This document shows, piece by piece, positions 34,670-45,805 of a DNA stretch of 50,806 nt. The stretch lies in NCBI GenBank assembly GCA_905397405.1, contig CAJPVJ010000054.1:1-50806 (forward strand), written 5' to 3'. The position numbers and the translations under genes are program-made. Numbering within the stretch: position 1 is the first letter of the stretch; every line of letters starts with the position of its first letter. Under the pieces are notes generated by a model. That model saw only the letters and a program-made list of their open reading frames with translations, was not told the DNA's origin and made no database searches. This stretch comes from Oppiella nova (lineage: Eukaryota; Arthropoda; Arachnida; Sarcoptiformes; Oppiidae).

Positions 34670-37600
34670 TTATTTCGTATTGGATATATCCTTACGTTTG
34701 CAAATAAGTCCTTGTCGTTCATATCCAGGTTTGCACAGACATTCATAACCTCCGGGAGTATTCACACAAATTGCATTCTCATTACATTCGTTCACTTCTT
34801 TAGAGCACTCATCGATATCTGTATTTGTGTCACAAAAAGTTAAAAATACTTTCTCTCCAAACAGTGTATCATTATTTGTATCCTAAATACTATAGAACAT
34901 ATGTTTATTAGATGTATTATTCATATGTATTCAGTCATTCATTACTAGACTATTACTACATTATATGAATACAAATCAATGATCAAATATTAATGTTTTT
35001 TTGTCAACAGTCTTAAACTTAAAGAAGATTTTTCATGTATTTTCTTTGATGAATACTATTTGTAATAATATTAATGATAAAATGGGCGTTAACTCAAATT
35101 TCATTCAATTATATTATTATGATTTTCATTGATGTCTAAAATTGTATCTAATCTTGAGTTCTAGTTAATACTCAAAAGACCACAAATTGTATAATTAGCT
35201 AATGAGTCAAATATATCACTCAAACTATATTTAGCTTAAAACCTAATAAATGAGTTTGAATTAAATGTCATATTAGGGAATAGTGACATTTATGATAATA
35301 AACGGCATTATAAGTCACCCAAACTCACCAATGCATTCAAATTTATTATGTCGTCTAAAGCTGGGTAAACACTCGCACTTATAAGAGCCTAATGTGTTCA
35401 CACATATCGTATTCTGTCCGCAATGATGGCCATCATTGCCTCCTTTTTGATCGCATTCGTTCAGATCTTCACATATCTTTCCATCGCCTTTGAAACCCTT
35501 ATTACAAGAACAGGTATATTCTGTGTGCAGGTTATGACAGGTTGCGTTTGAATGGCAATCATTGCCTACACTGCAAAAGTCGGCGCCTAAACAGTCAACA
35601 CATTATTTAGCAAATTATATACACTATGCAAACACAATATTCAGAATATATAGCAATAGTATTGGGAATAAGTATAAAATGAATGAATGAATACCAGCAC
35701 AGAATCTGCAACATTGGTCTTCTCGAGTGAACTGTTCATTGATAGGACAGTCGAGTTGAGGACACATCGTCTCTGCGATTATTTGTTTACAACTAGTCTT
35801 TCCGTCCTTTCAATTCAATTCAAAAGTATTCAATTAATTAATTTTTCGTTTAATTAATCAATTGAAGCGGACTTACATTACACACACATTCACCACATTT
35901 GTCTCTATTGGCTATTTTGGGACTAATTTTAATGCGTTGGCCGTGTTGTAGGACCTGTCCATTCAAATAACATGTTTCTGCAAATGTGTTATCAAAACAA
36001 TAATTTGTTAAAAGTTTTGGTGGTAATGAATCATGTGTTTGAGGCATACTTTTGCAAACAGGACAGCACTCGTTGGCAACCATTTCGGGGTTTTTACACG
36101 GAATCGAACAATGAATGGGTCGACACTTCACTTCTCCATGCTTTCCCATCGGACACAAAATTAATTAAAAATAATTTACATTAATATAAAAATTAACATA
36201 ATCATGACCTATAAATCTTTTAATATAATTTAATATTTAAACAATAATTATAGATTTTCATGTGAAGGCTACTAAAACCCTAGCATACCAATTAGTGGTC
36301 TTAATTAGAGGCAATCATACATACAATACAATTATTTTATAAACTTTGTACAAAACTCTTGGCTACAATATTTCGACGAATTTTATAAAAAAGGCTATTT
36401 GAGAGTGCTTTTAAATTTGATATTAACTTTATTTTCATTGAATGGTCATATTTGATATTGTTATGATACTGTATTATGTTTTTTAAACATTCAAAAACAG
36501 CAATATTAGCAATATTTACTCCACACTACTATTATAGCCAAGAGTTGTCGAACAAAGTTGATAACATTGCAAGTTTATAATATGGCATTCATTAGTGAAC
36601 TGTATTTCAGCAATACTCACAACACAGGAACAGATATCACAGTCTTGTTTCCAACTCGATCCCTCTGAATGTAAGGTTCCGTTCACTAAACAGCTCTTAA
36701 AACAATCGCATTCCTCAACGTTTTGTAGTCGAAGCTGAGTCTCATAAAGCTATCGATAAAATATTTTAGTTACAATTCATTTGTGTACAAATGGCACTGT
36801 ACAGGGTACACTATACCTTTTCCGAGAGTTCTTTAACAAGATTCTCTAAATTGATGACTGAATTCTCTAATCTGATGACTGAACTCTGTAATGTTTTGAA
36901 TTGAGCACGAGTCGGACACACTATCATTGAAAACAATTCACAACAAATCAAAATTAGTTTCATTCAAAAAATACCATTTTCTTATATTAGTATAAGATAT
37001 GAATAAGTGTTTAAAAGTTTTGTTACATTAATTGTATTCACTGAAAATACTGTATGAGTATAAAAATGAATACAGACTCTATATTAAAAGATATTATGAT
37101 TAGAGATAAAAAGATTAGCGCAGAATTGTAAATTATGATAATTTGGGGTGAGTTATTTAAAATTTGTAGTTTATTTTAAATGCTGTAATAAAAAGTTGAA
37201 TAAAAAATTTATTTTTAATTAGCATATTAGACTTATAATTTGAAATGGATAAATCAACACTTGTTAGATATGAAACTCCAGGATATTTTATGAAAAAATA
37301 TATAAATATTATTTAGAATTTAACAACTTTTAGAAAATATTCAACAAAGAATTAAATAATAAAATCTCAATATTGGAGGTACTGTAACGAAAATGTTATG
37401 TATTTTCTAGTTTGTAATGAATGTGATTGATATCACCTCCAATGTGTACCTGTAATGTCTAATCTCTAATACATATAGGTATTCAACTGAACAAACAATG
37501 CGATTCACGACATGAGCCACAGAAGGGAATCTTCACTCATAAAGAGTCCAACAGTTCCTAAACCACTCATAAACGTCTCGTTGTCTCGAAAATCACAAAT

Positions 37601-38272
37601 AAATCCTATTCTCAGCTCAAAGTAATTGAATTTGGAGAGAGAAAACTTTACATCAAATGTATTACAAGACACGAGATAACAGTCGAGAATTGCATTTTTG
37701 TCATAAATTAACTTATGTTTACGTTTAACTAAACTCCTAAATTTAAAGCAAAACAAATTATTTTTTATTTTCTTTACAGCTTTACTGCTGTTTATTCCTA
37801 TTATAGTAATGGTTAACATACCGATAGATTTTTATAGATTTCTATATTACGTTTAACTAAACTCCTAAATTTAAAGCAAAACAAATTATTTTTTATTTTC
37901 TTTACAGCTTTACTGCTGTTTATTCCTATTATAGTAATGGTTAACATACCGATAGATTTTTATAGATTTCTATCTTTTATTGTCAAAGATACAAAGATAC
38001 TATTTTAGTACTGTATATACTTTGTACAGTATACTTTATATACTGATATACTGTATGTAGTGAATGTCACCGCCAGACACACCACACATTGCAGACACAG
38101 TCATCAAGAGTTGCAAACATAGACTGGTTTGTCACTCCAATACTCTCTATAATGTGATATACTTTGAACAGTAACCGTAATTTACAATCTTCTACACTAT
38201 TCACTATTCCACCCGCAGTGCAGTGCTAGCGCTCAGGTATTCACTAACATATTAAGAATTGGGAATTGGGTG

Positions 38273-38303
<31 letters not shown>

Positions 38304-38307
38304 GGGG

Positions 38308-38338
<31 letters not shown>

Positions 38339-41300
38339 GAGAATATGAAGTTTATGTTGCAATACTAGAAACGATCCAAAACTTTAGAAATTGACTTATT
38401 TTTCAATTTATTTAAAAAGTGAAAAGAAGTTGAGAATAAAATATTTTTATATTAAAAAGAAAAAGCAAGAAATAAATAATAGAAAGTCGGGGCTGTAGGG
38501 GCTGTTGAGGCGCGTGGGCCGCACGTGTCGACTGCTCGCAGTTGTATTGGGCTATAGTTTGTGAATTAGAGATCAATGAATATATTGTATGCATAGAAAT
38601 AATAGCAGATCTGGTGGTGAGTGTATAACCCGCGGGGCTATTGTAATGCGTCCTTTGGATTGCAATTTCCCATTCATTATTACAGAATATGAGTCCAAAC
38701 ACAGGCTAACACATAGCAAAACATAGCACCGGCAGCTAAAGCCAGCTACTGTTGTGCTGTTGTGCAGCTGCACTACACTGCAGGATATAGTCTATGCAAA
38801 AACTACCGGATCTATTGGATCTGTTATATCAATTCAATTTATGATCCCTTCTATTCTCACTGTCGCTACATTTCTGGAGATTTTCAGTTAGAGTCTTACA
38901 GATGTCTAATATTTTGCCTAAAATCTAATTTTTAATCCTATGATTGCAAACGAAACTGAGTTATTATTGGACTTATCATAAAAAATTCGTACAATGATTT
39001 ATTTGAAAGCCTAACAATTTTGTTATGCAACTAATACTCTATAATCCAAACGTTTATCGATTAATGACTTTAATATTTATATAGAGTTTTATAGATTTTC
39101 TTTAAAATAAATTTAATATTCATTTTACTTTTCATGGAAATAACATTCAGTAATACAAGTACAGTAGCCTAAATTCGGTATTAATAGTTTAGACAATATA
39201 TGGATCCGAATAACAGTATTGATTCCAAGTATATTATTATCCATAAACTAACACATTATTTATCCAATATCTTCTGCTTGACAAATAACAAGTTATTAAA
39301 CTATAATCTTATTATAAGAGTGAGTGATATGTTTGCAGACAATTGTTTTATAATTTGATTTGAAAGCAAACTACTGTATGCTGTAATATACAATTTATAC
39401 AAAATTTGCTGTAATATAAATTATAATTAGATGTGTAATGAGAGTCAAGTAAATGCAATGACAGCTGGAAATATAGTTTCGCATTAAATGTTAGACAGTT
39501 TGCAGACAATTGCGAGCAAAAGAAAGTAAAACTTATTGAAAATCAACGACAAGTAAGAGTGAATACTAGAGCACGAGTCCTGGTTTTGTGAGGGCCAGTG
39601 ACCAGTCATACCATACCATACCATAACACCTGTGACAGGTGTGACTACAGATGAGGGGGTGGAGGAATGCGGTCGGTATGGAAATGTATGGAAATGGTTG
39701 GCACTCTTGCGGACGGGGATATAATATGTCTACTATTAGGATAAGGATGTGTACAAATCAACTTATGTCTCATTTTGTTTAAACAGTTAACTCTATTACA
39801 AACCACTCATTAATGTTTTATGTGCTTTCATTTGCATCAAAAACTTAGTTTCATTCAAAATATTTCAAAATATAAATTCTGTTTTTCTATAATAAACTAC
39901 TAAATGACACATTTGATTGAATTCGTTAAAAATTAAATTGCATTTCAAGCTCTTATTAATTGTGAAGTTTAAAAAATATCAATCATTTAATATTTGATTT
40001 AAACTCATATTTTATTTGTATAAAATCATATGCTGTGTAAGCACTTTTCATTTTAATTGCAAATATTAATCTAATATATTAATTAAAAATATAATTAATG
40101 CTTAAATATTCTTCTAATTAATATATCTCTTTAGTTTCAAAAGAGTTCTTCAGTTTTTGATTATTTTTATTGAATCCCATAAATATTCAATGAATGTAAC
40201 CATTAGTCCATAAGAGTGTGTTTGAAAGCATTAAAAAACTTTCAATTTTTCTTTAGATAAACAAATGCAATGATTTATATCCTCATGAATTCATTGACAA
40301 ACTTCAGTATCGTATCTCTAACTCAAATACAGTCGAAAGAGTTCATTCAAATACCTGTTTCTATAGAAACTCGGTGTTATTAATCATTTTGCAATCAAAT
40401 CACTAAAAAAGACATTTTCATTTCATTGTCTAATTAATAAACTTTTGTAAAACTGGTCAAAGGCTGTCAATTTCGATCCATATCTGAAGCTTTATAAAAC
40501 ATTTTAATATCTATGATGTCATTTTAATTGATTATTATTCTGATTAATAGCATTCAATTATAAAGCAAACTATTGTACAGTAAAATACCATTATACTGTA
40601 TCATAAATTTTAGGCAAACTTAATATAAATAATAAAATTCTGGTCAGAATTTCGTAGAAATGACAATAATGTCTGCAACTTATATTATACTTATAAAAGT
40701 CCTAAATTTATCCCAATTGTTATTTTATTTATAACACAATGTTATAAATTATGCAAATATCAGTAATTGTTAGTATTTATAGTATGCTACATAATAGGTA
40801 TAGCATAATAAACTACTGCTTAACGGATTAAGTTTTTTATGTCTTTATAGCGATTATAGTGTTTGAATGGTAAATAGGCTTAAAGTGATGGTCATATCAT
40901 AACTGCTTTCACTCTAAGAATTCCAATACTATTGTATTCATTGAGAGTAACAAACATTACAAATAATAAAGTCATAGCAGCTGTCAGTCTGTCATTTCTT
41001 TCAATTAAATTCAATTCATTTTTTATGCAATCATTTCACAGCAATTCTATAACTGTTGAAACATTAGATAAACTAAATTATGTAGTGCTATAAACAAAAC
41101 GTCAAAGTAATCGGATTTTATTTTGTGTCAATAATTTATGTTCTTCATTGAATTCATTGCTAATCAGATTTAGTTAAGATTAAGTCGTGATTAATAATTC
41201 ATTAGATTAGTGTCACCTAAACATCTATTTAATAGCTTTCTTAAACTAACTCATTTATTAATTATACGTAAAAAATAAACTCCAGTAATGACTTAAATGG

Positions 41301-44300
41301 AAATACGGTAATAACTTATTCAATGCGAAAACATGTTTTAAGTAAAATATCTTTATAAATTAATAGTATATTATAAATTAGCATAAAATCCAATTTAACA
41401 GTAAATTAGGAATTAATTTAAATATAAAAGTGATTTCATTTTCACTCATTAAATATAATAAATACTTTTACTAATTATAACTTGTATGATAAATTAATCA
41501 ATTTTGCTTTTAACAAATGAAACCCATTGTCAACTAAAAACAAACTTTTAATATTATTTATGTTTTAATATAATACTCGGCACTAAAAACGGATATAACT
41601 TATTATTTGTCTCATTAGATGTTATAAATGTTAGGGAAGGTTGTAATCATTAAATGCAAAAATTATAGAAATGTTAATTACGATGAGAACCTATTACAAT
41701 ATACTCTATCCGGTAATCTATTGTATAATACGATGGAAATGGATAATGATAGCACTGGAATACATTTAATCATTGATTTCTTAAATGTCTGGCCACTGTG
41801 TGTTTGGTTCAATTGTGTGAATCTGACTGTTTGTATATTACTTGAAATATTTGATGTATTGTTTGCGAGAATTGAATGGATATATCTATTATAGAATATA
41901 TGAGACAACAAACTGCAAACTCTGTGTCCGACTACTGAGTGTAATACCCATTGAAAGTGCAGTCATCGCTATTAAGTCAGAATCCATTATCACAACACAA
42001 GATATGCTTTTAAAAGATTTTCTCAAATAAATAGACATTTACTCAAAGGATAGAGAATTGTCAACATTTCGATAGTGAAGAAATGAAAGAGAGGTATAAC
42101 TCTCCAGCAGAAAAGCGGTCTATTTTCCGGTTTGACAGAACATCACTCCAGGATATCCTTTTCCATCTAATGGTAGAGCCCATAGAGTCCGTACACTGAG
42201 TCCCATCACAATTGAAAAGCTGTTTGAGATGACTATTTGACGACCCGTCTTATCTGTTCGCTCACGAATCACTTCACCAACCGTTCAATTAAGGCTATAT
42301 TAGTGCCCATAAAAGTCTATTTCATTTTTATGTCCTCATAACATTACCCTCTATTCAATATATACCCAGAATACTATTCAATACCACTATAAACATAATT
42401 TCAATCCATTAATCCAAACAAAAATCTATTTGCAATCAAATTATGTAACAAACGTATTATATATTGAATATTCTGTATAATCGTCGTATTAAAGTTATGT
42501 TTCCGGCACAATTATGTGCTAAGTTTATTATTTACTTATATGAAATAGAGTTAAACATCTCTTCAAAAAAGTTATTTTAAAATCATAAGAATTATTATGA
42601 ATATGTAATACAGGTAAGTAAGAATATGACATTTAAAATTAATTATGCATATTATACGTAATGGGTGATTCTATATACCGCGACTTTTTACTAGCTTAAA
42701 AATCTAAGGCTATATTACTGTTTAATGTGCTTAATATTCTCTATATTCTAATTCTGTAATTCTAATCATTGAGAATAAAAGCTTTTGATATTTATATATC
42801 TTAATTAATATATAAATAGAAACCTCGACATAAATGGGGAATTGCAAAAACAATTATGGCATTGATCTTAATCGAGATAATCATTACTCAAGACTTTGTA
42901 ATAAATTTTAGAAATTGAATCATGTTTTAAACTCATTTAAAAAATAATTTAAATTTAAAATGAATTTAAAATAAAAACTAAAATGTGATTAATGAGCATT
43001 TTAAACTTCAGAAACTTTGAGAATAATAATTTAAATAACTTTTAAAATTGAGAAATTGTGAATATTTGTTATGCTAACGTAAATATATTGAACAGAACTG
43101 AAATACATTAACTATTTATATATAGAAAGCTGTTTTTGAAAATTTTAAGCACATATTGCAGATATAAAACAATTCAAACGATATACCGGTTCGGTGCTGT
43201 CATAAACATACCTTATATTTTATAACTGTTTTTAACATAAAATATCATAATATTATTAAATAAAATATCAATTGAAACCAATACTAGTATGCAATTGATG
43301 TGTGGATCGTTCGCCAGAAGTTGAGCCTCTGGTATCACCTGCTCATAGCTGTATGGATGGCCGGTTGGACGGCTGCCTGTCTTTACGCTACAGTGCTTTG
43401 ACTTATTTTGTTAGTCGACAGACATTTGTTGTGCACATTATGGTCACCACTAAAGCATTCTTACGCTCAACACATACATGAGACACAACTCAACCAAACT
43501 ATTCAAATGTATTTAAACTAATTATAACATTTAAATTCAGTACATTTCACTCAAATCTGTTCGTTTAGAGTTAGACCACAAACACATATTTGTGTCGGAA
43601 ATGCAAATATATTATATAGATATATTTATATGTCATATACTGTACTAATATACGGTACTGTACAGCACTGTAATACACTGTAAGGTATGGAATAAAACCT
43701 ATTGATTGTTTCACATTTCGGATGTAATTATTTCATACATTTATTTTACTAGCGAGACAATTGTATAGAAAATTGTTTATCAATATTTCAAAGTAATGTA
43801 AACTTCCATAAAGGAAAGATACATAACTGTTAATATCATTATAAGTAATTTTGGTTGAAATTTACGTTATGGTCAGCAAAGCATATAACAAGCAATCCTT
43901 AATGATATGGAATATAATATACAATATAATAGTCTATAACAGAGCGCATCATTTCCAGAGCACAACCTCTTCAATGATAGAGCAATGCCTGCCATATGTT
44001 TGTAGTATTGAGCAAATTATTTGAGTAACGCGTATAATATTTTACATTATGGTCACCACTAAAGCATTCTTACGCTCAACACATACATGAGACACAACTC
44101 AACCAAACTATTCAAATGTATTTAAACTAATTATAACATTTAAATTCAGTACATTTCACTCAAATCTGTTCATTTAGAGTTAGACCACAAACACATATTT
44201 GTGTCGGAAATGCAAATATATTATATAGATATATTTATATGTCATATACTGTACTAATATACGGTACTGTACAGCACTGTAATACATTGTAAGGTATGGA

Positions 44301-45805
44301 ATAAAACCTATTGATTGTTTCACATTTCGGATGTAATTATTTCATACATTTATTTTGCTAGCGATAGACAATTGTATAGAAAATTGTTTATCAATATTTC
44401 AAAGTAATGTAAACTTCCATAAAGGAAAGATACATAACTGTTAATATCATTATAAGTAATTTTGGTTTAAATTTACGTTATGGTCAGCAAAGCATATAAC
44501 AAGCAATCCTTAATGATATGGAATATCTATATGTTATATTATCAGATATTGTCTCGCGTAGTAAAGGTCTCGTGTTGGAGAAGTTACTATCTCGTTACGG
44601 ACGGTATACAAACATCATAACTCGTTTAATAAACTCATTGCGCATATTATAAAAACGCTTAATTTATTATTTGTTAACAAACTTGCAGTATTCTCTTACA
44701 GTACGGTATACTGACTCGCGACTAGAGTATAGGGTATGGATAGTATGGATAGACATAAGTGTAACTTATATGCCATCCTCCACGAGACCCAAACCCTAAT
44801 CTCTTGTGCATCTGTCAAGACTTCAGTCTCATTACGCCTATAATTATGCTTAATATGAGAACAGTTTTGTTTCAAATTAAATACTAAAATAACAATTGTC
44901 TGCAAATACATCACTCAAAGCAAGTTAGTCTAGGATTAAAGCATAACCAGTGGAAACATATATTAATACTCAATTTAATAACTTCTTAAAAGTTAAGCAC
45001 TAAATATCCGATAAATAATGTTTTGCAAAGTTTTTATGACTTATTATATAAAGTTCGCTAAAGTTGATTCTGGATAACATAAAAGATATTATTTTTTATA
45101 AAGATTAAAATGCATGAATTTATTGAAGAAAAATCCATAAAATTCAATACTAAACAAAAATCAATGACTCGGTTAAAAGTGAGGCATTGGTTAAATTATA
45201 TACTTTACTGTTTCATAAGAAATAAATCAGAGACTATTGCACTGTATGTCTCACACAGACATCAGGTTTTAATTTCAATTCATGATTGAGTGAATGAACT
45301 TATTTTTTATATTTGTTAATACCTTAATAATTATTTGAAATATGAATAAAAATTTTAAAACTAAGTTTTGTGAGTATTAGTGAACCCATACAGAGTAAGG
45401 GCTTGAATCATATATTGAACATCTTGTAAATCCGAGTGATAAATACAACACAACTCTAACCGATTACAGCATTTAGAGAAAAACTTTGCATTTAAGGGTA
45501 ATCTGAATACTAACTTGGATAATTGTTAACAATAATAAAAATAATTAAAAACAATTTTACAGTTTGATTGACTCACAAAAAGCATTTACAATATGATTAA
45601 GTAGTTTTACACATAAATGTTAATCAAATGATTGCTCAAAATGGCTTTTAAAAGTGAATTAAGTGAGAATTGGGTGTAAGAGTGATGACATACCGACTGA
45701 AAGGAGTTGTGTTTGGATTATGAGTAGAATCGAGACGAGAAGATTCCTAACCATAAACTTTGGCACCAGAACTGTACCCTTGAGGGCAATCCCAACCAAT
45801 TCCAT
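34670..45805 (-). CDS. NELL-like secreted VWC/EGF protein without an N-terminal TSPN domain
   Basis: Proposed exons are 45805-45694 (signal peptide), 36920-36817 (coiled coil), 36749-36621, 36140-35877, 35806-35695, 35586-35329 and 34818-34670, summing to 375 residues with all phases matching. From exon 2 onward the order is that of vertebrate NELL1/2. A short heptad segment starting VCPTRAQFKTLQ is followed by two VWC modules (SCLVNGTLHSEGSSW..., ECCPVC; CGECVCN..., CCRFCAG). Then come an EGF (ADFCSVGNDCHSNATC) and two calcium-binding EGFs (DLNECDQ, DIDECSKEV, each with a CVNT.G.Y core), and a stop. The link to exon 1 rests on phase and on a good hydrophobic signal sequence (FMVRNLLVSILLIIQTQLL). 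Family NELLs carry an LamG/TSPN domain before the coiled coil, and I see no exon for it. Confidence 0.72.
34819..35328 (-). other. NELL-like last intron (510 bp)
   Basis: AT-rich intron between the two calcium-binding EGF exons. Nothing recognisable inside. Confidence 0.7.
36141..36620 (-). other. NELL-like intron inside first VWC module (480 bp)
   Basis: This intron splits the first VWC domain after CSCV. The acceptor is gatgggaaag|CAT, without a good pyrimidine tract. It was chosen because it keeps the VWC cysteine spacing. Confidence 0.65.
37721..37973. repeat. 128-bp tandem duplication
   Basis: The unit starting acgtttaactaaactcc at 37721 is repeated from 37849 with a period of 128 bp. 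The second copy ends at about 37973. The copies look identical over roughly 125 bp. The first copy overlaps the start of a 104-residue minus-strand ORF (37505-37819). Confidence 0.95.
38272..38335. repeat. Interrupted GA microsatellite
   Basis: About 64 bp of (GA)n with ggg interruptions, inside the giant intron. Confidence 0.97.
39608..39642. promoter_or_regulatory. CCATA pentamer run followed by a perfect double E-box palindrome
   Basis: Four accata-type units end at 39625. They are followed at 39626-39642 by ACACCTGT-G-ACAGGTGT, an exact 8+1+8 inverted repeat that presents CACCTG and CAGGTG. Such E-boxes are bound by Snail/ZEB-class or bHLH factors in animals. Function here is inference. 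Confidence 0.5.
42035..42286 (+). pseudogene. Possible decayed HARBI1/PIF-like transposase fragment
   Basis: A coding-like stretch in AT-rich DNA. The frame from 42035 reads QRIENCQHFDSEEMKERY, then a segment ending RFDRTSLQDILFHLM, up to a TGA at 42197. Shifting frame near 42190 continues as RTLSPITIEKLFEM, and another shift gives YLTTRLI. The succession (acidic FxxEExxxRY, then a helix, then SPIT.EKL...LTT) resembles the N-terminal part of Harbinger-type transposases. Frame breaks and the lack of a DDE part suggest a relic. Family assignment is uncertain. Confidence 0.3.
43435..44526. repeat. Direct repeat, two ~482-bp copies 127 bp apart
   Basis: Copy 1 is 43435-43916 and copy 2 is 44044-44526, in the same orientation, starting acattatggtcaccac and ending aatgatatggaatat. 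They differ at only a few positions (for example a 2-bp insertion near the tagcga string). No ORF. Each copy contains a cluster of TACTGTAC/GTACTGTAC motifs. Confidence 0.93.

Larger units (their letters stand above)
36921..45693 (-). other. Giant intron of the NELL-like gene (8.8 kb)
   Basis: The region is AT-rich and lacks recognisable exons of any known family on either strand. It contains a 128-bp tandem duplication, GA microsatellite, E-box palindrome, two G+C-richer islands, a possible transposase relic and a 0.48-kb direct repeat, listed separately. If the exon 1 assignment is wrong, this is simply a gene-poor intergenic region. Confidence 0.6.

Noticed and set aside
2765-38335. Dinucleotide arrays as CRISPR or satellite DNA
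   Set aside because: These are simple GA/TC microsatellites without unit spacers; the genome is eukaryotic.
41628-42030. Overlapping ORFs of 60-90 codons on both strands
   Set aside because: No domain, AT-driven composition and no splice context. They could be part of the same decayed element as 42035-42286, but that is not shown.
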